64,000 bases of DNA, from positions 25,431,038 to 25,495,037 of the forward strand of contig CM059577.1 in the NCBI GenBank assembly GCA_030386875.1, given 5' to 3'. The position numbers were made by a program, and so were the translations under genes. Every line of letters starts with the position of its first letter. Within the stretch, counting starts at the first letter, position 1. Positions 1 through 11,984 of this stretch are shown in pieces. Source of the DNA: Morinoia aosen. Lineage: Eukaryota; Arthropoda; Malacostraca; Amphipoda; Talitridae. The notes beneath the pieces are model-generated. The model was not told the origin of the DNA, did not search any database, and worked only from the letters and a program-made list of their open reading frames with translations.

Positions 1-2889
1 GAGCAAACAAATATTCAAAAGAGTAACAAATAATTACCTTAAATAACGTTTAAATAAATAAAGCAATTTAGTATCATTCGACATACCCTCCATTTCTCTC
101 AAGGCAAGTATTACTTCTAGCCACCATTGAACGAAGAGTTTTACAGATTATTTCACCGTTTTCTTTCAGTTCTTGAAACACTTCTTCAATCAGTTGTCGA
201 AAAATTATTATTGATGGAGGTGATACATACCTGGTAGTATATAGGATACATCAGTCTGAAATTATTTTTAACATTGGGTATTGAGGAATGAAGTAAAACA
301 CCAGTGTTGTTTTTAATTTTTCTCTTCGAACAATTAGTTTTTCTACCTCTTCCAGTAAATCGATCACTGTAAAGTGGCTTTTAAACGATTTTCAATAACT
401 TGAATAATTCGAAAAGGAAACAAAATTTATTACATTTTTGTGGGACACCCGGTGTAGGGAAATGGAAATAATTCTGCATCGGAAAATTAAAAAGTCAACA
501 GGCTGTCAAGGAATGGAAAGCTGTAGGAATTAATGTTTTCGGGTTATACTTTTCTTATTTTATGTCGCCCGGTGTTGTACTTCAGCTTGCTTTTCATTGG
601 TCTCTCTTACTGTAATTTTGCGTCGGAAGAAAACGCGTGCTGAACGCAACATCTTTTCTTATTGAATCAGGGTGATCTAGGAATTCAGTGATAGCTTCAG
701 CAGTCACCGCTCGAGGCGGAGTGAGGTCTCCAGTCGTCCCCCACACTGAGATACTCTGGCAAGTTCCAGCCACAATCTGACCGGGTTCCTATACGTTAAG
801 AAGAATAGTCGTACACTCGTTCTACGTAACTCCGAGCTGACAGCCGAAGAGTGCCAGAGGCTGGGGGTAGCAGTTTCCGGGAGCCAGTTAACTTCCTAGC
901 TCCTATGCTTGCGACCTTAGGTGGACTTGACTTCGCGTCGATCTACAACTTCACGTCCTACCTTAGAAACTGCGATTTGGCCAGGGCGAAGCAGTCTGTT
1001 CTCGTGGCCTTTACTTGTTTCGCCAACTTGCATAGCTTCTTTGTTTACTTGTTAATTTGCTACGGCAGTACTGGGGTCAGAATTGCTCGAAATTAATATT
1101 GTTTAATGTCATTAACTGTAGCTGTCTTGGCGTTCGTATTTATTATTAATTTCTATTATTGTATTCTATCCTAAATTTCGTGTATTCAAGTGTCCCGCTC
1201 TAAATATTACTTCATTTCAAATGTTCATCTTGAGTAAACTTTAAAACCTTGTTCTAATTTTCACACCGGTTCACCCAGTCGTATATCCGTAACCTGAACA
1301 CAGGCCGAAATTTGTAACTATTTTTTTAGCACACAAATCAACGAGTAAATAATCTCTAACTCATAGAACTTGCTTCGCCACAAAATATATTTTTTAATTT
1401 TCTCCTATAATAATGGTGTTATACAGAAGAATTCAGAGTCAGCAACGAGAAAAGATTGTCTCACAAGGCTAACAAGATGATTCAACATACCGAGTGGGAA
1501 AATGAAATCGATGTTTACGCTGATAAGCCTATATCCCAATGCCAAATACTGTACACCGATACTATGATTTGCAACATTATACTTGCTAATCGTCTACCGT
1601 CATGGACGATTGCGGTCGCCAAAATATGTTATAATTAAATTAAGTTTTAATTCGGCTTTTTAAACAGTGGATTGCTGGCGCTTTCGAGAGACAGAGATTG
1701 TGAACTTAAATTTGAGTGAGTATTGAATGCGTCCAAGATTAAAATTTGATTGCTCATACATAGGAACATAGGAGTCTCCTTGCACCCTTCGTATAAAATT
1801 CTGCATTTACTTTTCATTTTGAAACAGTCACGGACATTGACGCATGAGTTCTAATAAAACCGTACACTTTGAAAAAGTTTACTCAAAAGTCGCCTTGCTG
1901 GTATTTAAGACTTCCACAATATGAAAGTCCTTATATTAACTTGGTGTAAATACCGCAAGAGGAATTGTAATACCTAAATAATAGGTATTCTAATGCCACC
2001 ATAGGTATTCAAAAGGTATTTTAATACAGGTATTCTACGACATGGTCGAATCAACTGAAAACGAAACAACAGAAATATGCTCTCTTCGATCTCTGTAAGT
2101 TAGAAACAACACGAAAGGCATACAACACGCTACGGAACGGCACAGACGAAAAGGAGAATACTGATATGTCGACACATGAAAGCTATGAAGGACATAACCT
2201 TCACATTGATACATGAGCCTTCATGATCGCGCAACAATGGCCGATGGTAAGAGCGTAATGAATGAAAATATATCTATAATAGTTTATTCAAAAGAGAGGG
2301 GGTTTTTGTTCTGTAATTCGAGCCTAGGAGTATAGTAACAATCATCGTCACCGTACACGCTGAACACTGCCACCGATTGGCATCGAATGACCCAATAAAA
2401 ATATTCTACCCAGATTATACAGGCATAGATGATTGTTTCGTGACGGTGAAAAGAAGTTGGGCAACATAACACACCAATAGCATTGTGCAACGCGTGCGTC
2501 TAATATAGATATAAACTGTTCAAGTTGAAATAAATTCTTATGCTGGCAACTAGTACAATGTGTGAAAATGAATGAAGGAAATGGTTTCCAAATTTCAGGT
2601 TTTCGATAACGCACGCTTTTCGCGTTGATATTTTAGGATAAGGAAATGTATGATGCAATAAAGGTAATGATAAATTTATTTTTGAAGCACTGAAGTCAAT
2701 ATGCTAATTTAATTTAGTGAATGAATGTGTTATTTCTGAATAATGATTTAATGTTTGCTAGCCGCAGAGTGTTTATAGAATTTTAAGAATTTCAAGTTTT
2801 CGGACTGCAATGAAAAGTTCCGCTCTATTTCATAACACCAGTGGCTGCATCGTGTATGCACTTGAAAAAGGTCTTCATTTTAAAGCGTA
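1..2889. other. AT-rich non-coding stretch, no gene recognised
   Basis: I see no repeat array or recognisable protein here. A GC-richer islet at about 640-1100 carries an 81-codon open frame on + (851-1096) with no motif I recognise and no convincing splice context. A short run of GGTATT-type motifs lies at 1983-2036. Otherwise the sequence is A/T-rich and broken by stops in all frames. An unrecognised exon in the 640-1100 islet cannot be excluded. Confidence 0.5.
1983..2036. repeat. Short degenerate GGTATTC repeat
   Basis: The motif aggtattc or aggtattt occurs four times in about 55 bp with irregular spacing (ataggtattctaatg, cataggtattcaaaag, then further copies). It looks like a small decayed simple repeat. 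No function is implied. Confidence 0.5.
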
Positions 2890-3000
2890 ATAAGGAAAAA
2901 GAAGACCTACCTGACTCTCATAGCTGAGGACCTCACATTTTCCCCCAGGGAGTGCCAATTCCTATAGATACAATAGTTGTATCCTTCTGAGGGAAATTAA
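2890..3000 (+). repeat. Dispersed repeat family R1, copy 1 (tail part)
   Basis: This 110-bp segment carries the tail of the R1 family: gaagacctacctgactctca, then cctcacatttt, cccccagggagtgcca and gatacaatagttgtatcc. The same ordered blocks occur at 25556-25600 (+), 63534-63600 (+) and, reverse-complemented, at 8935-9050. Only the 3' portion is present; the body of the family is missing. It is a non-coding interspersed element, of SINE or MITE type by size (inference). Confidence 0.65.
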
Positions 3001-3138
3001 AAGTAGGAATTAGTTACAAAAAGTTCACATGTAAATTGATAGAAATTTCCCACGTGAATATTTCACGTGCAGGTTGAACAAAATTGGCAAATCAATTTTA
3101 GACCCTATCTTCAGGTATTCTGCCAGCTGCATGTGAGA

Positions 3139-3180
3139 TTATATATTATATATATATATATATTCTCCTTATTATATCCT

Positions 3181-3238
<58 letters not shown>
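3139..3238. repeat. (TA)n microsatellite
   Basis: Two TA runs are separated by a short ctcctta spacer. The longer one begins near 3184 and continues unbroken to about 3236. It is a dinucleotide microsatellite in non-coding DNA. Confidence 0.95.
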
Positions 3239-3240
<2 letters not shown>

Positions 3241-4395
3241 GCGGGTAAATTCATTTAAGATGAGTTTTAGTAGTTCCAAAGCTCGCCTAAGATTAGAGAA
3301 GAGGAATAAGCTTCACGAGACGAAAGTAGTTTTGCTATATGTCATCCATCATATATTGACGTGGAAATTGATATTGTGAGTATCACATGGCCGGTGCCCG
3401 CCGTTGCCTTTGCCGATTTGTCAATTTACAGATCATTCGAATAGCAGACCATTTCGATATGCAAATCATTCGATTTTCCGATCATTAGATTTGAAGATCA
3501 TTTTCAAACGGCAGTGCTCTTGCGCGAGCGGAAGTGTAGTTCTTTTGAGTGTGTATGTACATGTCATCATGAATATTCTTCATCTTGAATATCTTCATTT
3601 GGGAGTGGTGTCTTGATTCTGAAAAAATACGCCGAAGAATGCATGAAATAAAAACCAAGAGGAAGACTGCAGCGAATATCATGCAAATTTGTGGTTCCAC
3701 TATATAAACTGTACTTCACTGACTCAATGTACAGTTTTCTTCGAAATTTTACGTAGGAAGCAGACTTGACAGTATCAGTGATAAAAATGCCTTTGCATAG
3801 GAAGAATTTAACTCAAATACAGAACGCTCAGTTTCTCAGGGCTCCAAATACTAACCTTATTATAATAATATACAATATTGAGCTTCCGGGCAATCGCTTA
3901 ATTCGACATAGCAGTTAAGGACAACGACGTAGGTATTCTCAAAGCTACTTTGCATCACAGTATGCAATTCACTACGGCAGGGATGGGAAGGGGCGAGCCA
4001 CGTTTTTCCTGAGCCATTTCTCTGCTTGAGTATATTTTTGTGCGGTAGCGGAGCTTGTTCCATGGCAGCGCACCTGTAACTCATGGAGCTTTTTATCCCA
4101 AGTCAGATGAACGGTAGCTCACTACGACATCAGTCCTCCGGTTAGGTTTTTGTTGGTAATAACGAATCGTAGAAATTTAACAACATCGGCTGAAAAACGC
4201 AGGGAGATTAATCAAAAAAGACTTGTAACACGACTATAATAAAAAATGAATTTTCAATGATGAATTTTCCTCGCAAATCTACACGCAAAGCAGATTACTG
4301 GAATTTCAATGGAATACTCCCAAAATAATTATAGTGTACTTTTTTAATGAGAATATCCTGAAGAAAGGAATTCGCGCGGAAATATCCCTTAATTA
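3239..4395. other. AT-rich intergenic stretch, nothing recognised
   Basis: I see only short open frames without motifs, no array and no inverted repeat of note between the TA microsatellite and the next R1 copy. Confidence 0.5.
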
Positions 4396-4640
4396 TTGAT
4401 CCAAATAATGAAAATAATGATAATAGTAACATTAATGAGTCAAAAGAGGAGTTTACGAAGCAAGCTAAAAGTTGAGAAAGAAAGTAATAGGTGCCGAAGA
4501 AAGGACAGTAGTGAACCTAAAAAAACAGTCCGTAGCAAAACCAGAACCTTTTCTATTCAACAAACGCCAAACACACTTAACGTTCAGCTCTGGATCTCAT
4601 GTTTTCTCCCTAGGAGCCCCTATTCCTACAGACATACCAG
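4396..4640 (+). repeat. Dispersed repeat family R1, copy 2 (body and tail)
   Basis: The block agctaaaagttgagaaagaa, then ggtgccgaagaaaggacagtag, gaacctaaaaa and a tail with ctctggatctcatgttttctccc and ggagcccctattcctacag lines up in order with the R1 copies at 25290-25600 and 63245-63615 (ttaaaagttgagacgaaagt, gcaggatggtagtgc, ctcgggaacctgcatcttccccc). The 5' head is not recognisable here. The open frames in it are not conserved between copies, so it is treated as non-coding. Confidence 0.6.
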
Positions 4641-5048
4641 TATTATCTCTTTGAGAAGATTGCTGTCCTAAATCCACAGCAGTAAAGTTTTGAATTTTAG
4701 AATTTATTTTTATTTTGAAATCAAACCAGTGCTCAACAATCAATTGAGCCCAGGTCCTACAAATGTTGCATTGCCGTCATTTATGTTTTATTTAGCCACT
4801 GCATTTTCTTTATTCTGTCAAGCGTTTCCAACTTCATCGCTTATACGCGTTTTCATTTTCCAGTTTCTAGTTACCTGAACTTTTTCTGCAAATGGTAGGT
4901 GAAATTATTACGGTACAATGATTTTCTTTTCGACAATTCTAGTACTTTTGTAATTCTTTTACGATTAAGAGAGTTGCTTCCAATCCGACAAGTTATCTTC
5001 GATGTTTCCTTCACTGGATTTCCGCCCTCGATTGAAAACTGCTCCTGC
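4641..5048. other. Unique sequence, nothing recognised
   Basis: This is AT-rich sequence between an R1 copy and the polypyrimidine array. Short open frames only, no motif. Confidence 0.4.
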
Positions 5049-5460
5049 CTTCTGGCCCACACCGCTCCCTCCTGCTCCCCTCCACCTCCTTCTTCTCTTT
5101 CTTCTCCTCTTCTCTTTCTCCCCTCCACACCCTCCTTCTCTTTCTTCTCCTCTCCTCCTTCTCCACTCCACCCCCTCCTTCTCTTTCTTCTCCTCTCCTC
5201 CTTCTCCACTCCACCCCCTCCTTCTTTTTCTTCTCCTGTCCTCCTTCTCCACTCCACCTCCTCCTTTTCTTTCTTCTCCTCTCTTTCTCCCCTCCACTCC
5301 CTCTTTCTCTTTCTTCCCCTCTCTTTCTCCCCTCCACCCCCTCCTTCTCTTTCTTCTCCTCTCCTCCTTCTCCACTCCACCCCCTCCTTCTCTTTCTTCT
5401 CCTCTCCTCCTTCTCCACTCCTCCTTCTCTTTCTCCTTCTCACCTCCACCTCCTTCTTCT
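5049..5460. repeat. 43-bp pyrimidine-only minisatellite
   Basis: The + strand is almost pure C/T. The unit contains ctccttctctttcttctcct followed by ctcctccttctccactccac and recurs every 43 bp (for example the CCCCCTCC block at 5171 and 5214), with shorter variants in the middle. Such polypurine-polypyrimidine mirror-rich tracts can form triplex DNA (established property). Open frames in every phase on both strands are explained by the absence of stop codons in this composition. Confidence 0.9.
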
Positions 5461-5652
5461 CGATGGTGCTATAGCTTGAGGTCCACCACACTACAGCATG
5501 AGATTTACCTCTAGCTAGTACTACAGCGTGAAGTTAGGTTAGGTTATTAATGAATATTACTTATTTCCATACATTTAAATTAGCGGCAGACACTTAATTT
5601 GTACAACTCAAACAGCACCTGGGTAGGCGATATGTGGCGGTAGACCTCACGC

Positions 5653-5775
5653 TATGGTAGAAGTCCTTCTCTTTTTTCTCCTTTTCCCCTTCTCCTTATC
5701 CTGCCCCTTCTCCACCTCTTCCCCTCTTCTCCTTCTCCTCCTCTCCCCTCCCTCTCTTCCTCCCCCCTCCCCCGC
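5653..5775. repeat. Second polypyrimidine tract
   Basis: This is a C/T-rich tract (ctcttttttctccttttccc, then ctcctcctctcccctccctc), similar in composition to the 43-bp array 200 bp earlier but without a regular period. The intervening 5461-5652 holds a gttaggttaggtta motif and no gene. Confidence 0.7.
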
Positions 5776-6010
5776 CTCCCAGGCGCGACTTCCCCAGCTG
5801 TCAGGGCGGGCGCGAGCGAGGCGCAACTTTCCCTCGGTCGAGGGAAAGACGATGTTTGACCAGCGCGCCGAGCACAGCAGCCCAGAAATGCTGTCCGGCG
5901 CGCGCAACGGCCCACGCTCCACGTGATGCGGTTGCCTCGTGTCAGGAGGTGATCTTTCCATGCTCCAAGCAGCGAAAGAAACGCACGCTCTCCCGTCCGC
6001 CTCGTGCGTA
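5776..6010. other. GC- and CpG-rich islet
   Basis: This is a sharp local rise in G+C and CpG (ggcgcgac, gggcgggcgcgagcgagg, ggcgcgcgcaacgg) in an AT-rich setting. It contains a 22-bp inverted repeat at 5827-5848 and an E-box-like cacgtg. It could be a promoter or a first exon, but I find no start codon or splice pattern that decides. Confidence 0.35.
5827..5848. repeat. 22-bp near-perfect palindrome
   Basis: Arms ctttccctcg and cgagggaaag are exact reverse complements separated by gt. It lies inside the CpG-rich islet, so it may be a protein-binding dyad (inference). Confidence 0.8.
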
Positions 6011-6045
6011 AATATTCTCCTTTATAATGGTACAGGGTTCATTGC

Positions 6046-6240
6046 TTATATGCTTGTTTGCTTGACTGCATGCTCATTTCCACGCTAGCTTACTTACTAG
6101 GTTGCTGGTTTGCTTGTTTACTTGCTTACTTGCTAGCTAGTTTGCTTACTTGCTTGTTTGTTTGCTTGCTTACTACTTGCTTTTTCACTTGCTGCCTTAC
6201 TAAATTGTTTGCGTGTTCTTTATATGATTGCTTGTTAGCT
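6046..6240. repeat. Degenerate CTTG/CTTA tetranucleotide repeat
   Basis: Interrupted runs of cttg, ctta and tttg (for example gcttacttgcttgtttgttt) extend over about 190 bp. An open frame rich in Leu, Ala and Cys across it is a by-product. Confidence 0.85.
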
Positions 6241-7348
6241 TGGTGTGTCCATTCCTGCTCCCACTCTGTACCCTGTAACCTGGATACGTAAACACTACGT
6301 GAAAACTGAAGATTTCTGTTTTGCTTAATTTATTTAGATTGATTGAAATTCGCTTTGATGTTTTCTTTCAACAATTAGAAGCTGGTGCATTTATCTGTAA
6401 AAGAGCAAACATGAAATATTTCGTCAGGAGTGAACTGTCTCTAACTTATGAAAATGCCTTTATTTCTAGCAGCGAGGGTAAAGAGGAGTAATTAGAATAG
6501 TTTGAATCAACAACAAGTCCCTCGAATGAAACAAGAACTCCGAAAGGAACGTATGCTATCTGGCGACTCGCATGTGTCACAACGTGTTTAACATGACTTC
6601 GTGCAATGGTGCATTGCTGCAGGACCCCCAATTAAGTGAATATTCTCACACGGAGGAGCCATTTCATGGAATTTTCGACAACTCCTCGAGGCTGCTGCAG
6701 AAACCGCGCGTAAATATCACACGGCGAGCGTTCGCTGCCTTCAAATTTCTCGAGGTTTCATCAGAGCGACGCGTTTCTGGGGGCGTTTGACCGCCACTTC
6801 AGTTCTCTCTCCGCTCTCCTTCTATGGTAGACTGATTTGGCTACGAATTTTGAAACTACCTTCGGAAAACAAAAGGGTTTGTGCATCGTGAAGTGCCAAG
6901 GGATTTTGTAGGCAAGATTTTTGTAACTACAGAGATTGCTTTAGTTTTCGATCTCTGACTGCAGGTGTTCTACACATTCTTACATAGATTACCCTACTCC
7001 GTTTTTAACCCGAAGATAGATCTTAACTGTAAATTACACTAAATCCTACACAGACTACATGTGAAAAAATTTTTCTTATTAAATCTTCTGCTCTTTTGCG
7101 GTGATATTAACACGCAAACTAAATAGAGCTAGATAGTCAAAACTAAATCAATTCAAAAAAAAAAAAAGAAAAACATTTCATCTCGAAAGCCAACATTAAA
7201 TTAACTTTGCCCGTTAGATCAAACTCAGCACTCAAAACCTTCAGACGTAAGAATTTGCGGTAAGATTTAGTTGAAGTGAAGAAAAATTCCAGTTGCTCAA
7301 AACACAGAAAACACCAAACCCTTGAATTATTCACATTCTAACAAAGAT
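6241..7348. other. Unique stretch, nothing recognised
   Basis: I see no array and no protein motif. Slightly GC-richer sequence lies at about 6550-6800 with a 72-codon open frame of no recognisable type. Confidence 0.45.
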
Positions 7349-7470
7349 ATAATGATGTAACTGACATGACTAATTAATGTAATATTACTGATGTAATTCT
7401 GATTAATGTAATGATGTGTCTGATGCAACTGATTAATGCAATGATGCAACTCATGTAACGGACCAATACA
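7349..7470. repeat. Degenerate repeat, about 35 bp, three copies
   Basis: Blocks of the form taatgatgtaact...gattaatgta recur three times with substitutions (7349, about 7388 and 7420). This is an old decayed tandem array. Confidence 0.6.
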
Positions 7471-8911
7471 ATTATGTTACTCTTTAGTGCGCGCAACAGA
7501 TTGCACCTTCACTACATGCCTGCATTCAAACTGGGCGACCAGCACTTCGTTGGACTAACTTCAACATCAGGTTGGGACAGTTGAAAGAACATTTTTTACC
7601 CTATAGACCTGTGCGCAAGAAAACAATTCGTTAAACAGTTACGGAGCTTAATTGAAAGTAAAATCGTATTGGAGAAAAAATCGTCCTCTGAGAGTGCACG
7701 AAAATGAATTCCAGAAATTAGGAAAACATTTCATCATGGGCGCAATAAATTGACAGAATAATAACCTGAACACGTTTCCCGCGTTTCCGCGGTTGTTAAC
7801 GGTTGTTTTGAATACATTGTAAATACCAAAATAGGAAAATCGACTTTACTGTTCGAATATATTTTTGTCCTTCCTAAGAAATATGCCAATACAATTACTC
7901 AATAATTTTTCACCTCGAATGATAACAGTCGTAAAAAGTCGTCGAACAGATAAAATACCATTCATTTATACCGGTAAATGAATGAGCAGTTTACCTATTG
8001 TTATATATATATATGGTCCAATACGCAAGGAACGCGTTAATTACTGTGACCACAAGAAACAGATTTTCAAACAAGCTTAGAAATTTACAGATGATGTTCA
8101 ACACGACGCCCATCTGTCGCGACGCAGGCGTTCAAACGCCGGTGCAACGATTGCTGGGCGCGATCGCAATCGAAGACCTGCAAGAGTTTCACGAATTCTT
8201 GCGAAGGCAATTCTGTCATTATTCCGGCTATACTGTTTCTTGTGATCATAATAAAGTGCTTCCCTAACTTCTACATTTCATTCATCTGTCACTCCTACAG
8301 TTCAAATTTTTCATCAATTCGTTTCGAATTTCAAGTCTTCTTAAGTTTTAAACGAAGTATTTCCGACCATCCGTTTATGGAGTAAAAAGTGTATATTTCA
8401 GCGGTTCTAACCATGCGTTTAAGTTTGTTTAACAAAGTACCAGCCACAATGAATATCATCTCAAGAACAATAGACCTCGTTGATTGTAACAAAAAGTGCT
8501 CGGTGACTCAGAAAAATTTCTTTATGAAATATGATTTCTATTTATTGAACCATTGCAGTTCAGATTTGTAATAGCTACGAGAACATGGATCGAAATGGCA
8601 AACAGTAAGTATAACTGAAATATGAATTGGATTCGCATAAACAATTAAAGTTGACTCGGGCAAATTAAATTTCACTATCATGATGCTGGTAGTTGACAAA
8701 TCATTGATACACTTACCTTTTTGACAATATAAACACCACGAAAATATTTCCATTAACAACTTACTAATGCGCATTTTTATTCAGACTAAATTTTTCCCTA
8801 TTCTTTCTGTATGAGCTGCCCTGCTTATTCATGCTGTCGAATATCAATCTTCGCCTTTTTTTATTCAACACAGAAATTAATACACTCGTAATATGTATAA
8901 TAATAATTCTT
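7471..8911. other. AT-rich stretch with one GC-richer open frame
   Basis: The interval holds an open frame at 7998-8267 whose 3' part (8090-8265) is GC-richer than its surroundings and encodes a soluble-looking segment rich in Leu, Glu and Arg followed by an aromatic/Cys-rich end. I recognise no domain, and a splice acceptor near 8090 is not obvious. The rest shows nothing. Confidence 0.35.
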
Positions 8912-9290
8912 TGTACTTAACGGAGCCTTCAGAAGGATACAACTATTGTATCTGCATGTGAGCAGTAACACTCTCTAGCTGCAGGAACTGTGAGGTATGA
9001 GATGGTGGTCTGGAAGGCCTTCCTTCTTTTAGGAAATAACAACTTTTTGTTCTGTTACGGACCATTTTACTTCCATTTCTGTGCTGCTCTTTTATTTCAG
9101 CTCGTATTACTTTCATCTTCAACTTTTATCTTATTTCATAACATTCTTTCATTGTTGCCGTTTTCACGCGCCGAATGTGGGGACACAACTCGTGCATAGA
9201 TTCCCCGTTCACTTAATTCCTTAAATAGTGCCTTCCTCCTTCCTCTTTTAGGAACATCTTTGTTGTGGTTAGGGAGGCTTATAGCACATT
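8912..9290 (-). repeat. Dispersed repeat family R1, copy 3 (near full length)
   Basis: On the - strand this reads, in order: ataagcctccctaaccacaa, caaagatgttc, aggaaggaggaaggcac, ggggaatctatgcac, ttatgaaataagataaaagt, gaagatgaaagtaatacg, gaaggaaggccttcc, and the tail gatacaatagttgtatcc. The copy at 25290-25600 has the same blocks in the same order. It gives the best length estimate for the family, about 370 bp. No open frame is shared between copies. Confidence 0.8.
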
Positions 9291-10710
9291 GGCTACGTTT
9301 GCGATGGCGCTACGGTTTGTTAGGGTACGTTGTAAGTAGCGGAATTAAGGCACCGACTTTTACTGCTCGAATATGTTTCTCTGTTTTTTAAGATGTCTGG
9401 AAAAGATAATGCATAAACAGCTAATAACAAAAGAAGGCATAAAAAAGATAAAAGAAATAGCGAAGATGGTATGACAACAGAAAGATCAAAGTGGGCACGA
9501 AAGGTAGATGTACAGAAGGTCTACATGTATGTATACTGTAAAGCTGAGGTAACTTAGCAGTATATCCCCTGGGAGCGCTAGTACCCATAGCTCAGGATAG
9601 ACAAACCTAATTAACCTAAGCCTAACTAACAAAAATAACTGCCTAACTAACCTAAATCTATTGCCTATCCTAAGGACAGAAATATGCAGCCATAATTAAG
9701 CCGTGTTCACGAATCCAGCTTGAAGGTTCCGAAACCCCAACCAAGCAATAGGCCAACAGCTCGTTGTTTATAACTTTGAGATCGTATTATGAAAACTAAG
9801 ATGTCATTGTTTTTTATAGATTGTAAAATAGATATAATACAATAGAGTTATCTTGAGCTGTGAGAAAATTGAAACAGATTCAAACTTAAATTAAGGGTAT
9901 GCATATTGTATGTAACTCAAGGTGCACGGGAAGATTATCGGTCCTCGCTACTAAGTAAGAGTTTCTCGTGTATATCGCGACAACCTCGCTATTTTACTTG
10001 TGCACCTACACCCCCAAGCGTTTGTGTTATGAACTCAAGTTTCTTACTGGTTTTACTTGATAAATTTGAAACTCATGTTCCATCTCATTAGAATATGATT
10101 TAATTGTTATCTATGAGCCAGTTTGTGCTTTTTTACGTTTCCAGGGAAACGTGAAGTCATTTATATTCAAATGGTCTTCGACATCAGATTTTTAAAAATT
10201 TCACTAATCCGATGTAGATTCCTTCCCCCATCTACAACAAAAATTACAACATTCGAATGCTAAATTTCTAATTCCAATTAGGATTCAAAAATTTGTCCAA
10301 CAGTGCGGTCAAATTCTATGCGGTGTACCATAGATTGTTCGTGACAAGTTCAGAAGTAACTAATTCTAGCAATGTGTCTTAGCGAATTTTAAGCGCTGCA
10401 TGAAAAGAAAAGAAAGAACAGCAGTTGATTTCCAATAAAGAACCAGTTACCATTTGTAACCCATTGGGTGAGGTTGCTTTATACGTATACATAACTATCT
10501 TTTGGAAATAATCTACGTAACACAAGTACAGTATTTGTGACAGATCGTAGCATTAATATACGGAGTCCGAGAAATTTATATTTTATCCTTTGCTATTAGC
10601 ATAAGCAAAGTGCTGAGTCTTGCCTTATTTATTACTGCAATCAAAGCGTAGACCGTGATATCCAATGAAGCAAGCGCGCTCGTAAATATTCTAAGTAAAT
10701 GGGTATTTGT
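9291..10710. other. AT-rich stretch, CCTAA-rich spot, no gene
   Basis: A run of cctaa/taacc-type words lies at about 9600-9680, of the kind often scattered in insect DNA. It is not a regular telomeric array. Nothing else is recognised. Confidence 0.45.
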
Positions 10711-11065
10711 AACGAGTCGTATCTATATTACAGCGTGCCGGAAAATGGTTATCAGATTTTAATGAGTGTATGGGTAAAGAGATTCCTATTCCAGAGTCGT
10801 ATCTACAACAATACGGCGTGTAAGTAAATGGCTGTCAGAATTAAATGAGTCAACCGGTAAAGATACTCCGACTCTATAAGTAACGGATCGTATCTACGTT
10901 CTACAATACAGCGTGCCGGAAAATGGTTATCAGAATTTAATGAGTATATAAGTAATGGAACTCGAACTCCAGAGAAACGGGTTGTTTCTACAATACAATA
11001 CATCAGGAAATTGGTTATCAGAACCTAATGAGTGTAGAGGAAAAGGAGCTCCGACTCAAGAGGCC
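10711..11065. repeat. Degenerate array of 80-91-bp units, four copies
   Basis: The block tcgtatcta...acagcgtgccggaaaatggttatcag...taatgagt recurs with starts near 10715, 10795, 10886 and 10978. The spacing varies from 80 to 91 bp and copies differ by about a fifth of positions. It is an old tandem array that runs into the GC-richer islet that follows. Confidence 0.8.
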
Positions 11066-11400
11066 CAACACATTACTGGAATCGAGATTTTGGCCTCCGA
11101 AGAGGTAGCGGCACCGCCACACCGCCGCACAAAAGGTCAACCACAAGCACTTGGCGCGCTGCGACCCGCGTCAGAACAGCCCGTTCTGAGGTGTCCTCTG
11201 ATTCCCGAGGAGAATCCTAACCTTCATTCATCACCCACAACGCGGGGATTGTTCTTCGTAACCTCTCCCACCGCCATAACCTCTCGCTGGCTCCCTGGAG
11301 GTACCGTTGCTCAGACCCTGGCTTCCGAAGTCAATGCGCAACTCCGATCCTAACGAGGACAGCATAACCGTTCCGGCTGCGAATGATAGCCTGGAGTCTA
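11066..11400. other. GC-richer islet with 132-codon open frame
   Basis: The + frame from 10955 to 11353 crosses from the repeat into a G+C-rich segment encoding Pro, Ala, Arg and Gln-rich sequence with no known motif. CpG words are frequent (ggcaccgccacaccgccgca). It could be an exon or regulatory islet; I cannot tell which. Confidence 0.3.
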
Positions 11401-11984
11401 TGATTCTCGTGCGCGGTACCCAGGGACTTGCTTTCTTCTAGGTTTGGTTCCCACCACAATTGCAGAGATGCATGCAACATTTGCCGCACGAACTCTCAAG
11501 TCTCCGCATGTGAGGTAACGTTCAAATGAATTGGGCTTTAACTTCTAATGCTTTATACTGTACAATATTTACTGGTACAATACTTTCAAATTTGATAGTT
11601 CTCGTTGGTTCTTTGTTTTCCTTATTTTTACTTTGTGCAAAATGCTTTTTGATTTCTGAATATTCTGTAAGCAAATGGTTTATTAAGCGAGAATGGCTTA
11701 GGATAGAGGTTCTCTGTAACTTGCTTCTGTATGGTGATCAATGCATTAAAAGACCCTGATAACGTCCCATCGTTATAACGGACCTCGTCTGGAAACATCA
11801 AGACCATCAGAACTAAATAGATTTCCCTCTTCCAAGTGGAGATTAGCACATCTCCTGCGAAGTGACCCACAAGTGGTCTCTTAGGTGATTTTCGTAGTGC
11901 TATACTGACCAACCAGCAGTCACTAACTCATTTTTTATTAATACTTCATGAAAGCTAAATGATCGGCCCAATCCAGTTGAGGTT
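11401..11984. other. Unique stretch, nothing recognised
   Basis: Two overlapping open frames of 77 and 94 codons on opposite strands have no motifs. No repeat seen. Confidence 0.4.

Noticed and set aside
5530-5550. Telomeric TTAGG repeat
   Set aside because: Only two or three copies are present here, and the CCTAA-rich spots near 9.6 and 13.4 kb are irregular. They are background words common in insect DNA.
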